Notes: generated by a model not told the origin, from the letters alone. Positions 52,241-61,953 are shown, counted from the stretch's first letter. The stretch: 64,000 nucleotides of DNA from Porphyrobacter sp. (GCA_027531395.1 JAPZRO010000001.1:372001-436000); one strand, 5' to 3'. Made by a program: numbers and translations.

Positions 52241-53824
52241 ATGGCCGACCGGTTCCACCTTGCCGACCTGTTCGAAACGGTCGCCCGCACGGTGCCGGAC
52301 CGGATGGCGGTCATCTCCGACTCCGCGCGGCTGACCTTTGCCGAACTGGACGACCGCTGCGACCGCCTCGCCGCGGGGCTGGCCGCGAACGGCATCACGC
52401 GCGGCGACACGGTGGGCCTCTATCTCCAAAACGGCCCGGCCTATATCGAGACCTTCATCGCTGCCTGCAAACTCGGCGCGGTGCCGTTCAACGTCAACTA
52501 CCGCTACCGCGCGGACGAGCTGCGCTATCTGTTTGCCAATGCCGGCAGCGCGGTGATCGTCCACGATGCAGAGTTTTCGCCGCTGATGCGCGAGGTGCGC
52601 GGCGACGTGCCGACGCTCAAGCTGTCGGTCGCGGACGGATCGGGGGCGGATATTGCAGGTTCGCTCGCCTATGCCGACCTGCTGGCGCATGAGCGCGGCG
52701 GTCCGTGGGAGCGCAGCGAGGATGATATCCTGCTGTCCTATACCGGCGGCACCACCGGGATGCCCAAGGGCGTGATGTGGCCGCACAAGGCCTTCATCTT
52801 CGCCTGCGCGGGCGGGGCCGGCTACTTCAACCCGCACGGGCCGATCACGGCGCCGCAGGACATCGCCTCGCGCGCGGCCGACGGCTATCCGCTCTCGCTG
52901 TTCCCGCTCGCGCCGCTGATGCACATGGCGGCGATGTGGGCGGTGTGGAGCGCGCTGCTCAACGGCCTCACCATCATCCTCGACGAGGGCCGCGTGTTCG
53001 ATCCCGAGCGCGTGCTCGACACCGCCGAGCGCGAGGGCGCGAACATGCTGCAATTCGTCGGCGACGCCATGGCCGGCCCGCTGCGCGATGCCCTGCGGGC
53101 GAACCCGGGACGCTGGGACCTGTCGAAGATCGTCAATCTCGGCTCGGGCGGGGCAGTGTTCTCGCAGCATCTCAAGGACGAGCTCAAGGCGCTGGTGCCG
53201 GGCGCGTCGATCACCGACGGCATGGGCTCGACCGAAACCGGCGTGTCCGGCCAGGCCCAGGCATCGGGCGAAGGCATGATGCGGCTGGCCGCCAACGATC
53301 AGCAGCAGGTGGTGACCGACGGGCGTATCGCCGGGGTGGGGGAAACCGGGCTCATCGCCCGCAGCGGCAACACGCCGGTCGGCTATTACAACGATCCGGT
53401 GAAGACCGCCGAGACCTTCGTCACCATCGACGGGAGGCTGTGGGCGGTCTCGGGCGATACCGGCCGGCGCGATGCGGACGGCATGATCACCGTGTTCGGG
53501 CGCGGCTCGACCTGCATCAACACCGGCGGCGAGAAGGTCTTTCCCGAGGAAGTCGAGGAAGTGCTGCGCGCCCATCCGGCGATTGCCGATGCGGTGGTCG
53601 CCGGCCAGCCGGACCCGCGCTGGGGCGAGCGGGTGGTGGCGATCCTGTCCGCGCGCGATGCCTCGGCGCAGCCCTCGCATGACGAGATCAAGGCCTTCGC
53701 CGCCGCGCGGCTGGCAGGCTACAAGGTGCCCAAGGCGCTGGTGTGGGTCGAGGCGGTGCGCCGCTCGCCCGCGGGCAAGCAGGATTATCGCTGGGCCAAG
53801 GAACTGGCGGCCAGCGCCTCATGA
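52241..53824 (+). CDS. Acyl-CoA synthetase, FadD19/steroid side-chain type
   Basis: 527-residue AMP-forming ligase. ATP loop YTGGTTGMPKG is near residue 168; the end RSPAGKQDYRWAKE is nearly identical to mycobacterial FadD19, which activates the steroid side-chain carboxyl. Other matches: PFNVNYRYRADELRYLF, GDAMAGPLRDAL, DGMGSTETG, GNTPVGYYNDPVKTAETF and GRGSTCINTGGEKVFPEE. A role in activating a bile-acid or cholesterol side chain is plausible; the sphingomonad steroid-CoA ligase SclA is a known functional precedent. One base after the SDR. Confidence 0.83.
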   Translation: MADRFHLADLFETVARTVPDRMAVISDSARLTFAELDDRCDRLAAGLAANGITRGDTVGLYLQNGPAYIETFIAACKLGAVPFNVNYRYRADELRYLFANAGSAVIVHDAEFSPLMREVRGDVPTLKLSVADGSGADIAGSLAYADLLAHERGGPWERSEDDILLSYTGGTTGMPKGVMWPHKAFIFACAGGAGYFNPHGPITAPQDIASRAADGYPLSLFPLAPLMHMAAMWAVWSALLNGLTIILDEGRVFDPERVLDTAEREGANMLQFVGDAMAGPLRDALRANPGRWDLSKIVNLGSGGAVFSQHLKDELKALVPGASITDGMGSTETGVSGQAQASGEGMMRLAANDQQQVVTDGRIAGVGETGLIARSGNTPVGYYNDPVKTAETFVTIDGRLWAVSGDTGRRDADGMITVFGRGSTCINTGGEKVFPEEVEEVLRAHPAIADAVVAGQPDPRWGERVVAILSARDASAQPSHDEIKAFAAARLAGYKVPKALVWVEAVRRSPAGKQDYRWAKELAASAS

Positions 53825-55485
53825 GCCAGATCGACCCTGTCTTTGCCGCCGTCACCGCGCCCGGCACGCCGTTCGAGCTGGTCGAGCGCGACGGCCTGCT
53901 GCAATTCGCGCAGGCTGCGCCCGATCTGGCGCTGATGATCGATTCCGCCCGGCGGCACGGGGACAGGACCTTTCTGGTCGATTTCTCCTCCGAGGGAGAG
54001 GAGCGCCGGCTGACCTTCGAACAGGTGTTCGCCTGGCGTGACCAGCTTGCGCCGATGCTCGGCATCAAGCGCGGCGACCGCGTGGCGATCTGCATGAGGA
54101 ACCGCGCCGAATGGATTGTCGCCTTCATGGCGGTGATAAAGGCCGGCGGGGTGGCAGCGCTGCTCAATAGCCGTGGTTCTCCGGCCGAACTGGCGGCGAT
54201 GATTGCCGAGGTCACGCCCGAAGTGGTGCTGGCCGACAGCCGCCGCGCCGCGCTGATCCGCGAGGGGGCTTATCACGGGCGGATGCTCGATCTCACCCGG
54301 CCTTTCGACGAGGCGGAGATCGCCCGCCGCAACGCCGATGCGCCTGCCCCCGCACCCGCAACCCCGCTCGATCCGGCGGCGATCCTGTTCACTTCCGGCA
54401 CCACGGGGCGGGTCAAGGGCGCGGTGCTGACCCATCGCAGTCTGATCACCGGGCTGATGCTGATGCAGCTGTCGGGCATGATGGTGCTGCACAACATGGC
54501 CCGCGCGCACGGGATGGAGCCCGCGCAGCTGATGGCCGCGATGCCGCAGCAGGCGGTGCTGCTGGTCTATCCGCTGTTTCACATCTCCGGTCTCGGTGCG
54601 GCCTTCCTCTCGCCGCTGTTCGCCGGATCGAAGGTGGTGATCATGCGCCGCTGGGATGCCGAGGAAGCCGCGCGGCTGATCGAAGCGGAAAAGATCACGA
54701 TGTTCTCCGCCGTGCCGACGATGCTGTGGGATCTGCTCCACCGCGCCAAGCCGGGCGAGGCCGATCTCAGCTCGCTGCGCAACATCGCCTCGGGCGGTCA
54801 GGCGCTGCCCGTCAACCTGCTCGACGCGATCCGCGAGGCCTGTCCGCAGGCGGTGATGGGCACCGGCTACGGCATGACCGAGGCCTCGGGCTCGCTGGCG
54901 CAGGCGGTGGGCGAGGACTTCCTGAGGAAGCGCTCCTCTGCCGGACGGGTGCTTCCGCTGGCGCAGGTACGGATCGTCGCGCCTGACGGCACGGTGCAGG
55001 GCACCGGCGCCAGCGGCGAGATCCAGCTCAAGGGCGCGATGGTGATGGCGGGCTACTGGAACCGGCCCGAAGACACCGCCGCCGCCTTCACCCCGGACGG
55101 CTGGCTACGCACTGGCGATGTCGGCTATATCGACGAGGAGGGCTACATCTTCATCGTCGACCGGGTGAAGGACATGGTCATCTCGGGCGGCGAGAACATC
55201 TACTGCGCCGAAGTCGAACGCGTGCTGGGCGAGCTGCCCGGCGTCGGCGAATGCGCCGCCTTCGGCATCCCAGACGAACGGCTCGGCGAATTGCTGGTCG
55301 CGGTGGTGCGGGGCGAGACCCTCGGCGAACAACAGGTCAAGGACTGGGTCGGCGAGCGGCTGGCGCGCTACAAGGCGCCGGGTCACGTCGCGATTGTCGC
55401 CGAAGCGCTGCCGCGCAATCATGTCGGCAAGGTCGACAAGATCGCGCTGCGCGCCGCCTGGCCGACGCTTTACGGAGAACAATGA
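53821..55485 (+). CDS. AMP-forming acyl-CoA synthetase
   Basis: 554-residue acyl-CoA ligase. ATP loop FTSGTTGRVKGAVLTH near residue 200; PLFHISGLGAAF, GGQALPVNLLDAI, GTGYGMTEASGSL, TGDVGYIDEEGYIFIVDRVKDMVISGGENIYCAE and the C-terminal NHVGKVDKIALR with the catalytic Lys. It overlaps the FadD19-like ligase by four bases but is only distantly like it, so it likely activates a different acid of the same pathway. ATG 53821 chosen because it gives the family N-terminus. Confidence 0.82.
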   Translation: MSQIDPVFAAVTAPGTPFELVERDGLLQFAQAAPDLALMIDSARRHGDRTFLVDFSSEGEERRLTFEQVFAWRDQLAPMLGIKRGDRVAICMRNRAEWIVAFMAVIKAGGVAALLNSRGSPAELAAMIAEVTPEVVLADSRRAALIREGAYHGRMLDLTRPFDEAEIARRNADAPAPAPATPLDPAAILFTSGTTGRVKGAVLTHRSLITGLMLMQLSGMMVLHNMARAHGMEPAQLMAAMPQQAVLLVYPLFHISGLGAAFLSPLFAGSKVVIMRRWDAEEAARLIEAEKITMFSAVPTMLWDLLHRAKPGEADLSSLRNIASGGQALPVNLLDAIREACPQAVMGTGYGMTEASGSLAQAVGEDFLRKRSSAGRVLPLAQVRIVAPDGTVQGTGASGEIQLKGAMVMAGYWNRPEDTAAAFTPDGWLRTGDVGYIDEEGYIFIVDRVKDMVISGGENIYCAEVERVLGELPGVGECAAFGIPDERLGELLVAVVRGETLGEQQVKDWVGERLARYKAPGHVAIVAEALPRNHVGKVDKIALRAAWPTLYGEQ

Positions 55486-55486
55486 G

Positions 55487-56353
55487 ATGGGTTTCCCCAA
55501 GGACATCGGCATCATCGACTGCATGCTCGGCATTCCCGAGGCCGAGGACCGTTCCGACTGGTTCACCGCCTTCCGGCCGCTGATCAAGGACGCCGAGACG
55601 CTCCAGCAGTTCTCCATGCCCGCGCAATATATGTTCAAGGACGTGCCGCAGACCGGCCATGCCGACGACTACGTCAAGTGGACCGTCAAGCAGATGGACA
55701 AGCACGGCATCGCCAAGGCGCTGGTCGGCTGGAACGACAACGCCACCTCGCGCCGCGCCAAGGAGATGTTCGGCGACCGGTTCTTCTTCGATCTGCCCTG
55801 CGATCCCAACAAGGGGATGGAGGAAGTGCGCCGGATCAAGCGCATCCATGCCGAAGTCGGCCTGTCGGCGATCAGCGTGTTCCCCGCCGGCACGCTGCCG
55901 CAGGTGGCGATCAATCACAAATACATGTTCCCGCTTTACGCCTGCGCGGTGGAGCTCGACATCCCGATCTGCCTCAATGTCGGCATTCCGGGGCCGCGCA
56001 TCCCCATGGAGACCCAAAAGGTCGAACATCTCGACGAGGTCTGCTGGTTCTTCCCCGATCTCAAGATCGTGATGCGCCACGGGGCCGAGCCGTGGCAGGA
56101 CCTGGCGGTCAAGCTGATGCTCAAGTGGCCGAACCTCTACTATTCGACCAGCGCCTTCGCGCCCAAGCACTACCCCAAGGCGATCATCGACTACGCCAAC
56201 ACCCGCGGCGCGGACAAGATCATCTACGCCGGATACTTCCCGATGGGCCTCAGCCTCGAACGGATCATGTCCGACATGGAGAACGTGCCGCTCAAGGACG
56301 AGGTGTGGCCCAAGTTCCTGCGCGACAATGCGCGCAGGGTTTTCAAGCTCTGA
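55487..56353 (+). CDS. Amidohydrolase-2-like protein lacking the HxH motif
   Basis: 288-residue protein of the amidohydrolase-2 (PF04909) type. The barrel segments WNDNATSRRAKEMFGDRFFFDLPCDP, ICLNVGIPGPRIP, VMRHGAEPWQDLAVKLMLKWPNLYYSTSAFAPKHYPKAI and KIIYAGYFPMGLSLERI fit. The usual N-terminal metal motif Asp-x-His-x-His is replaced by IIDCMLGIPE, with no His. It may be a non-metal or altered-metal decarboxylase/hydrolase. Its role in the steroid operon is unknown. GGAGA before the ATG supports the start. Confidence 0.68.
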   Translation: MGFPKDIGIIDCMLGIPEAEDRSDWFTAFRPLIKDAETLQQFSMPAQYMFKDVPQTGHADDYVKWTVKQMDKHGIAKALVGWNDNATSRRAKEMFGDRFFFDLPCDPNKGMEEVRRIKRIHAEVGLSAISVFPAGTLPQVAINHKYMFPLYACAVELDIPICLNVGIPGPRIPMETQKVEHLDEVCWFFPDLKIVMRHGAEPWQDLAVKLMLKWPNLYYSTSAFAPKHYPKAIIDYANTRGADKIIYAGYFPMGLSLERIMSDMENVPLKDEVWPKFLRDNARRVFKL

Positions 56354-56394
56354 CACACAGCAATGGAAGTCCGGCCGAAGCCGGGGAGGACGAC

Positions 56395-57501
56395 ATGACC
56401 GATACCGCAACCGATGCCCGCACCGCGCCCGTGGCCGTGTGGCAGGTGCTCGAGAAGATGGGCAAGGAAGAGCGCGAGGCATGGCGCGTGGCCGATATCG
56501 CCAACCGCCGCTCGGCGGCCGAGCGCAATCTCGACATCGGCTATCCCTTCGGCTGGTTTCCTTTCATGCTCGGCCGCGATCTGGCCGTGGGCGAGGTCAA
56601 GCCGGCGCGCTATTTCGGCCGCGATCTCGCAGTGTGGCGCGGCGAGGACGGACAGGCGCGGATGATGGATGCCTATTGCAAGCACCTCGGCGCGCACATG
56701 GGCCACGGCGGCAAGGTGCATGGCAACCTGCTCGAATGCCCGTTCCACGCCTGGCGCTACGACGGCGAGGAAGGGGTGGTGAAAGAGATCCCCTACGCCA
56801 AGGCCGTGCCCCCGCAGGTGAAGCGCAAGTGCACCCGCACCTGGCACGTGCGCGAGGCCAACCAGTGGCTGTGGGTGTGGTATCACCCCGAGGATGCCGC
56901 GCCGCTCTATGACGTAGTGGACCTGCCCGAAGCCAGCGATCCCGACTGGACGGAATACGACATCGTCGAATGGAAGGTGTTCGGCAGCCTGCAGAACATG
57001 GCCGAGAACGGGGTCGATTTCGCCCACTTCAAATATATCCACGGCACCGCCGAACTGCCCACCGCCGAAATGCAGTGGGGCGAGTGGGACCGCTCGGCGG
57101 TGGTGCGCGCCAAGATGGGCACGCCCAAGGGCATGGTCGACGGCGCGATCACCAGCGCCTCGCAGGGGCCGGGGCAGGCCTGGGTGCGCTTCACCGGCAT
57201 CTGCGAGACGCTGCTGGTGGCCTGCATCATCCCGGTCGAGCAGGACGAGCTGCAGGTGGTCTACTGCTACACCCAGCCCAAGGCGCAGGCCGAAGGGCCG
57301 ATGGCGGGCGTGGCCAAGGCGATCATCCGCGACGTCAACAAGCAGCTCGATCAGGACAAGGTGGTGTGGGACCGGATGCGCTACGAGCCCAATCCGATCA
57401 TCTGCGACGGCGACGGGCCGATCCCGCATTTCCGCAAGTTCTACGCCCGCTTCTATGCCGCCGGCGACGGGGTTCCCGGATCGCAGAAAGCGGCAGGCTG
57501 A
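56395..57501 (+). CDS. Rieske non-heme iron oxygenase (cholesterol-desaturase-like)
   Basis: 368-residue Rieske oxygenase. 2Fe-2S site: Cys95-x-His97 and Cys115-x2-His118. Mononuclear iron His211 and His216 in ENGVDFAHFKYIHG. This ENGVD-x2-H-x4-H form is like DAF-36/Neverland-type cholesterol desaturases rather than KshA, whose iron site differs. Needs a reductase partner not encoded here. GGGGAGGA at 56383-56390 fits the ATG. Inference: oxygenation or desaturation of a steroid ring or CoA ester. Confidence 0.8.
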   Translation: MTDTATDARTAPVAVWQVLEKMGKEEREAWRVADIANRRSAAERNLDIGYPFGWFPFMLGRDLAVGEVKPARYFGRDLAVWRGEDGQARMMDAYCKHLGAHMGHGGKVHGNLLECPFHAWRYDGEEGVVKEIPYAKAVPPQVKRKCTRTWHVREANQWLWVWYHPEDAAPLYDVVDLPEASDPDWTEYDIVEWKVFGSLQNMAENGVDFAHFKYIHGTAELPTAEMQWGEWDRSAVVRAKMGTPKGMVDGAITSASQGPGQAWVRFTGICETLLVACIIPVEQDELQVVYCYTQPKAQAEGPMAGVAKAIIRDVNKQLDQDKVVWDRMRYEPNPIICDGDGPIPHFRKFYARFYAAGDGVPGSQKAAG

Positions 57502-57505
57502 GCCG

Positions 57506-59038
57506 GTGGCGGACCATCCGACGCTGACGACGCGCCGTTCGGTGCTGGCGGGCGGAACCGCCCTTGCGGCGCTGGGTCTGCCCGAGGCCGCGCGGGCTGC
57601 GGCGAGCGGCGTCGGCGAGGCGCTCGACACCCATGACGCGCTCGGCCTTGCCCGGCTGGTGCGAAAGCGCAAGGTTTCGCCAAGCGAGCTGCTCGAGGCC
57701 GCGATCGCGCGGGCCGAGGCGATGAACCCGCGCTTCAATTTCATGGCGCAGAAGCATTACGACTATGCCCGCGCCGAAATCGCGCGCGGGCTGCCGGACG
57801 GGCCGTTCACCGGCGTGCCGTGGCTGCTCAAGGACCTTGCCGCCTATATCGAGGGCGAGCTGTCCGAAGGCGGCAGCCGCCTCAACCGCGGCAACCGCTC
57901 GATCTTCACCACCGAACTGGTCGAACGCTATCGCCGCGCGGGGCTGGTGGTGTTCGGCAAGACCACCACGCCCGAATTCGGCCTGACCGGCACGACCGAA
58001 AGCGTGCTCAGGGGTGCGACCCGCAATCCGTGGAACCCCGCGCGCATCGCCGGCGGCTCGTCCGGCGGAGCGGCGGTGGCGGTGGCCGCGGGCGTCATTC
58101 CGGCCGCGCACGCCACCGATGGCGGCGGCTCGATCCGCATCCCCGCCTCGTGCTGCGGGCTGTTCGGCCTGAAGCCGAGCCGCGGACGCACGCCGATGGG
58201 CCCTTACCGCACCGAAGGCTGGGGCGGGATGTCGACCCATCACGTGATCACCCGGACAGTGCGCGATTCGGCGGCCTTTCTCGATGCGACGCACGGGGTC
58301 GAACCCGGCTCGCGCTATGCCGCGCCGTCGCACGAGGGCAGCTTCCTGTCGCAGGTCGAACGCGAACCCGGGCGGCTGCGGATCGCGCTTATGCCCGCCC
58401 CCGCCAACGGCGCGCCGGTCGATCCCGAATGCCTCGCGGTGCTGCGGCAGACCGCGGCGCTGTGCGAAAGCCTCGGCCATCAGGTCGAGGAAGCCGCGCC
58501 CAAGCTCGACGCGGCTGCGCTCGGACAGGCGAGTTTCGTGCTGATCGCCTCCTCGCTCGCCGCCGATCTCGAAGACCGCGCCAAATCGCTCGGCATCGAG
58601 CTGGGGCCGGATGTGCTGGAGCCGATCACGCTCGCCTTCGTGGGCTACGGCAAGACCACCAGCGGCGCCGATTTCGCCCGCGCCAACAACACCATGCAGA
58701 CCGCCGCGGTCACGGTCGCGCAGTTCATGGCGCGCTACGACGTGATCCTCTCGCCGACGGTGGCCAGCCCGCCGCTGGAGCTGGGGCGGATCAACCTGTC
58801 GCCCGGCGTGCCCTTCCCCGAATGGGGCCAGCGCGCGGCGATGTTCTCGCCCTTCACCCAGATGGCCAACTTCACCGGACAGCCGAGCATGTCGGTGCCG
58901 CTCGGGATGTCGTCAGAGGGCCTGCCGGTCGGGATGCTGTTCACCGGCCGCTATGGCGAGGAAGCGCTGCTCTATCGTCTTGCCGGACAGCTGGAGCGCG
59001 CTGCGCCGTGGGCCGCCCGCCGGCCGGTGATGGGCTAA
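57506..59038 (+). CDS. Amidase with twin-arginine signal
   Basis: 510-residue amidase-signature enzyme. The catalytic Lys is in [10 protein letters not shown], the Ser pair in [13 protein letters not shown] and [12 protein letters not shown] twin-arginine signal ([19 protein letters not shown], ending near AARA) predicts Tat export to the periplasm. GTG start 57506 gives this signal; upstream frame is not convincing. It would hydrolyse an amide outside the cytoplasm. In a bile-acid-like pathway it might cleave taurine or glycine conjugates; this is a hypothesis. Confidence 0.8.
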   Translation: MADHPTLTTRRSVLAGGTALAALGLPEAARAAASGVGEALDTHDALGLARLVRKRKVSPSELLEAAIARAEAMNPRFNFMAQKHYDYARAEIARGLPDGPFTGVPWLLKDLAAYIEGELSEGGSRLNRGNRSIFTTELVERYRRAGLVVFGKTTTPEFGLTGTTESVLRGATRNPWNPARIAGGSSGGAAVAVAAGVIPAAHATDGGGSIRIPASCCGLFGLKPSRGRTPMGPYRTEGWGGMSTHHVITRTVRDSAAFLDATHGVEPGSRYAAPSHEGSFLSQVEREPGRLRIALMPAPANGAPVDPECLAVLRQTAALCESLGHQVEEAAPKLDAAALGQASFVLIASSLAADLEDRAKSLGIELGPDVLEPITLAFVGYGKTTSGADFARANNTMQTAAVTVAQFMARYDVILSPTVASPPLELGRINLSPGVPFPEWGQRAAMFSPFTQMANFTGQPSMSVPLGMSSEGLPVGMLFTGRYGEEALLYRLAGQLERAAPWAARRPVMG

Positions 59039-59046
59039 GGAGAGGG

Positions 59047-59340
59047 ATGGCGATGGAACTGGCGCCTTTGGCAGGACTGCTCGGCCTGTTCGGACTCGCG
59101 GGCCTTGCCGGTCTGCGCCAGCCTGCCGCCGGGACGCAGTCGGGTGCTGCGATCCGGCTGCTCGGCCTGCTCGGGCTGGGCGGACTTGCGGGCATCTGGA
59201 TCGACGGCGCGGGCGCGCTCGGCGCGGCCGGGGCGCTCGGCCTGTGGAACCACCAGAACCCGAAGCTCGCCCGCTGGGCCTGGCCCGGCTGGGTGTTCCC
59301 GATCGGGATCTATTACTTGGTGCGGCACCTGGCCGCCTGA
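59047..59340 (+). CDS. Small hydrophobic Leu/Gly-rich membrane protein
   Basis: 97-residue protein with low-complexity Leu-Gly-Ala stretches (LAGLLGLFGLAGLAGL, LLGLLGLGGLAGIW, GAAGALGLW) and a C-terminal WPGWVFPIGIYYLVRHLAA, suggesting three short membrane segments. AGGAGAGGG before the ATG supports translation, and it lies 8 bp after the amidase and 9 bp before an SDR. ATG 59053 is an alternative start. No family recognised. Confidence 0.55.
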   Translation: MAMELAPLAGLLGLFGLAGLAGLRQPAAGTQSGAAIRLLGLLGLGGLAGIWIDGAGALGAAGALGLWNHQNPKLARWAWPGWVFPIGIYYLVRHLAA

Positions 59341-59349
59341 CGGGAGAAG

Positions 59350-60111
59350 ATGATGCGCGGATTGCAGGGCAAGGTAGGGGTGGTCGCCGGGGGCGGACGC
59401 GGGATCGGCGCGGCCACCGCACGCCGGCTCGCCGAAGAAGGCGCCGCCGTGGTGATCGGCGACATCGCCGAGGACTGGGCGAAGGAGACCGCCGAAGCGA
59501 TCCGCAGCAATGGCGGGCGGGCGATCGGGGTGCATCTCGACGGCACCAGCGCCGCCTCGCAGCAGGCAATCGTCGCCGCTGCACTCGCCGAATTCGGCAC
59601 GCTCGACTTCTACCATTCCAACCTCGCGGGCGGGACCGAGGGCGATATCGACGCGCTGCACTGCCCCGAAGAGGTGCTCGACCGCTCCTTCGCGATCAAC
59701 ACCAAGAGCCATATGTTCGCCACGCAGGCCGCGCTGCCGGTGATGCTCGAAAAGGGCAGCGGGGCGATGATCTACACCTCGTCCGGCGCGGCGATCGGCG
59801 GCAATGCCTTTCAGGTCGCCTATCCCATGACCAAGAACGCGATCCACGCGCTGGTGCGCCATGTCGCGGCGAAATACGGCAAGAAGGGCATCCGCGCCAA
59901 CGGGGTCAGCCCCGGCGTGGTGCTGACCGAGGCGGTCAAGCAGCACCTGACCGAGGAATATGTCGAGAACGCGCTGAAGGGCGTGCCGCACACCCGGCTC
60001 GGCCAGCCGGAGGACATTGCCGCCGCTGTCGCCTTCCTCGCCTCGGATGACGGCGCGTGGGTCAACGGGCAGGTCTGGCATGTCAACGGCGGCATGATCA
60101 AGCGCGACTGA
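59350..60111 (+). CDS. SDR family oxidoreductase
   Basis: 253-residue SDR: VVAGGGRGIGAATARRLAEEG, HSNLAGGTEG in place of the usual NNAG, TSSGAAIGGNAFQVAYPMTKNAIHALVRH with Tyr-x3-Lys, SPGVVLTEAV. ATGATG at the start leaves the exact first Met open (59350 or 59353). One-base overlap with the transporter gene. Substrate unknown. Confidence 0.77.
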   Translation: MMRGLQGKVGVVAGGGRGIGAATARRLAEEGAAVVIGDIAEDWAKETAEAIRSNGGRAIGVHLDGTSAASQQAIVAAALAEFGTLDFYHSNLAGGTEGDIDALHCPEEVLDRSFAINTKSHMFATQAALPVMLEKGSGAMIYTSSGAAIGGNAFQVAYPMTKNAIHALVRHVAAKYGKKGIRANGVSPGVVLTEAVKQHLTEEYVENALKGVPHTRLGQPEDIAAAVAFLASDDGAWVNGQVWHVNGGMIKRD

Positions 60112-61376
60112 TGGAGACTGCGCGCCCCCGCTCGAACCCGTGGCTGGTGCTCGGCATCCTGCTGACGATCTACATCTTCAACTTCGCCGACCGCTATCTG
60201 CTCACCGGTCTGGTCGGACCGATCAAGGCGGAATTCGGGGTCGGCGACAACCTCATGGGCCTCTTGATGGGGCCGGCCTTCGTGGTGTTCTACGTGCTGA
60301 TGGGCGTGCCCTTCGCGCGGCTGGCGGATCGCTCGTCCCGGGTGCGGATCATCGCCGGGGGGTGCATGATGTGGAGCCTCGCGACGGCGGCGACGGGGCT
60401 GGCCACCGGCCCGGTCAGTCTGGCGCTGGCGCGGGTCGCGGTCGGGCTGGGCGAGGCGGCCTTCGTCGCGCCGGCCTATTCGCTGCTGTCCGACTATTTC
60501 CGCCCCGAACGGCGCGGGCTGGCCTTCGCGATCCTCGGCCTTGCGACCTATATCGGCCAGATCGCCGGGCAGGCGGGCGGGCCGGCGATCGCCGAGGCGA
60601 CCGACTGGCGCACGGCCTTCTTTGCCATCGGGATACCGGGCATCGCCCTTGGCCTGATCGCGCTGGCGCTAGTGAAGGAGCCGCCGCGCGAGGGGCAGGT
60701 CGAGGGCGAGGCGCAGGTGATCGTCCCGCTCGGCACACTGGTCGCGATGCTGGTGCGCACGCCCAGCTTCATGCTGATGGCGGTGGGCTTCGGGCTCGGG
60801 ATCATGTCGGGCATCTCATTCGGCTACTGGGGGCCGGAGCTGTTCGCGCGCAGCTTCGCGATCGATCCGGTCGAGGCGAAGACCGCCTTTGCCGTCAATT
60901 TCGGCCTGTCGGGGCTGATCGGAATGCTCGGCTTCGGGGTGCTCGCCGACCGGCTGTCCAAGCGCAGCCGCGCCTGGCCCGCCCTGCTATCAGCCATGGC
61001 GCTGGGCGCTGCGACCGTGCTGGTGATCGCGACGGTGTGGGCGCCGACCTTCGCCATGGCCAAATGGCTGGCGATCCCCTGCGGCCTGCTCGGCGGCGGG
61101 TGGTCTGTGGGGCTATTCGCGGCGCTCCAGTACATGCTGCCTTCGGCCTACCGGGCCAGCGCCACGGCGCTGTTCGTGGCGGTGACGACGCTGCTGGGCT
61201 ATTTCATCGGCCCGTGGCTGACCGGCGCGCTCAGTGAAAGCATGGGCGACAATGCCGCCTCGCTGCAGCAGGCACTGACGATCATGGTGCCGGTCGGGCT
61301 GCTCGCCGGGCTGCTTGCCTTCCTCGCCGCGAGCCGGCTCGAGCGCGACCGGATCGCGCTGGCCGGGGCAGCATGA
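60111..61376 (+). CDS. MFS transporter
   Basis: 421-residue major facilitator with about 12 hydrophobic segments. The A-motif-like loop is PFARLADRSSRVRII between TM2 and TM3, and the repeat loop ADRLSKRSRAWPAL in the second half. The N-terminus ILLTIYIFNFADRYLLTGLVGPIKAEFG matches the spinster/anion-cation-like group common in sphingomonads. It may move steroid metabolites or side-chain products across the inner membrane. The TGATG junction couples it to the SDR. Confidence 0.85.
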   Translation: METARPRSNPWLVLGILLTIYIFNFADRYLLTGLVGPIKAEFGVGDNLMGLLMGPAFVVFYVLMGVPFARLADRSSRVRIIAGGCMMWSLATAATGLATGPVSLALARVAVGLGEAAFVAPAYSLLSDYFRPERRGLAFAILGLATYIGQIAGQAGGPAIAEATDWRTAFFAIGIPGIALGLIALALVKEPPREGQVEGEAQVIVPLGTLVAMLVRTPSFMLMAVGFGLGIMSGISFGYWGPELFARSFAIDPVEAKTAFAVNFGLSGLIGMLGFGVLADRLSKRSRAWPALLSAMALGAATVLVIATVWAPTFAMAKWLAIPCGLLGGGWSVGLFAALQYMLPSAYRASATALFVAVTTLLGYFIGPWLTGALSESMGDNAASLQQALTIMVPVGLLAGLLAFLAASRLERDRIALAGAA

Positions 61377-61473
61377 GCGCGACATCCACCTGCGGGCTTT
61401 CGTGATGCCGCCGCGACGCAGAACGCGTACCCGTCAGCTTGACGAGGCGTCAAATTCGGAGTTTGTGGTCAAT

Positions 61474-61953
61474 ATGTCCAACGACTTCCAGATTGACGAT
61501 GCCGACCGTGCGATCGTCGAACAGCTGCGGCTGAACGGCCGGGCGACCAACCAGCAGATCGCCAACACGCTTGGCCTCACTGCGGCGACCGTATCGGCCC
61601 GCATCCGGCGCATGGAAGACGCCAACAAGCTGCGCGTGGTGGCGGTGTCCGACTTCTCGGCGCATGGTTACAACGTGCTGATGGAGGTCGCGATCGAGGT
61701 CGATGGCCGGCCGGCGACCGACGTGGTCGACGAGCTGGTGCAGTTCCCCGAGGTTTTCGCCGCTCATCTGGTGACCGGGCGCTACGACATCGACATTCTG
61801 GTCGCGCTGCACGACTTCGACGAGCTGCCCGATCTGTTCCTCAACAAGTTCGGCAAGATCCCCGGGATCCGCTCGATGGTGCCGGCGATTGCCGTCGACG
61901 TGATCAAGTACAAATTCGACGTGGCCCCGATCGATGCAAGGGAAGAGGCATGA
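61474..61953 (+). CDS. Lrp/AsnC family transcriptional regulator (1)
   Basis: 159-residue Lrp/AsnC protein: IDDADRAIVEQLRLNGRATNQQIANTLGLTAATVSARIRRME is the N-terminal helix-turn-helix (about residues 7-47), followed by the ligand-binding RAM domain (VLMEVAIEVDG, HLVTGRYDIDILVALHDFDEL). ATG 61474 gives the standard length; ATG 61405 would add 23 residues. It overlaps the second Lrp/AsnC gene by four bases. Candidate regulator of the steroid genes. Confidence 0.85.
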   Translation: MSNDFQIDDADRAIVEQLRLNGRATNQQIANTLGLTAATVSARIRRMEDANKLRVVAVSDFSAHGYNVLMEVAIEVDGRPATDVVDELVQFPEVFAAHLVTGRYDIDILVALHDFDELPDLFLNKFGKIPGIRSMVPAIAVDVIKYKFDVAPIDAREEA

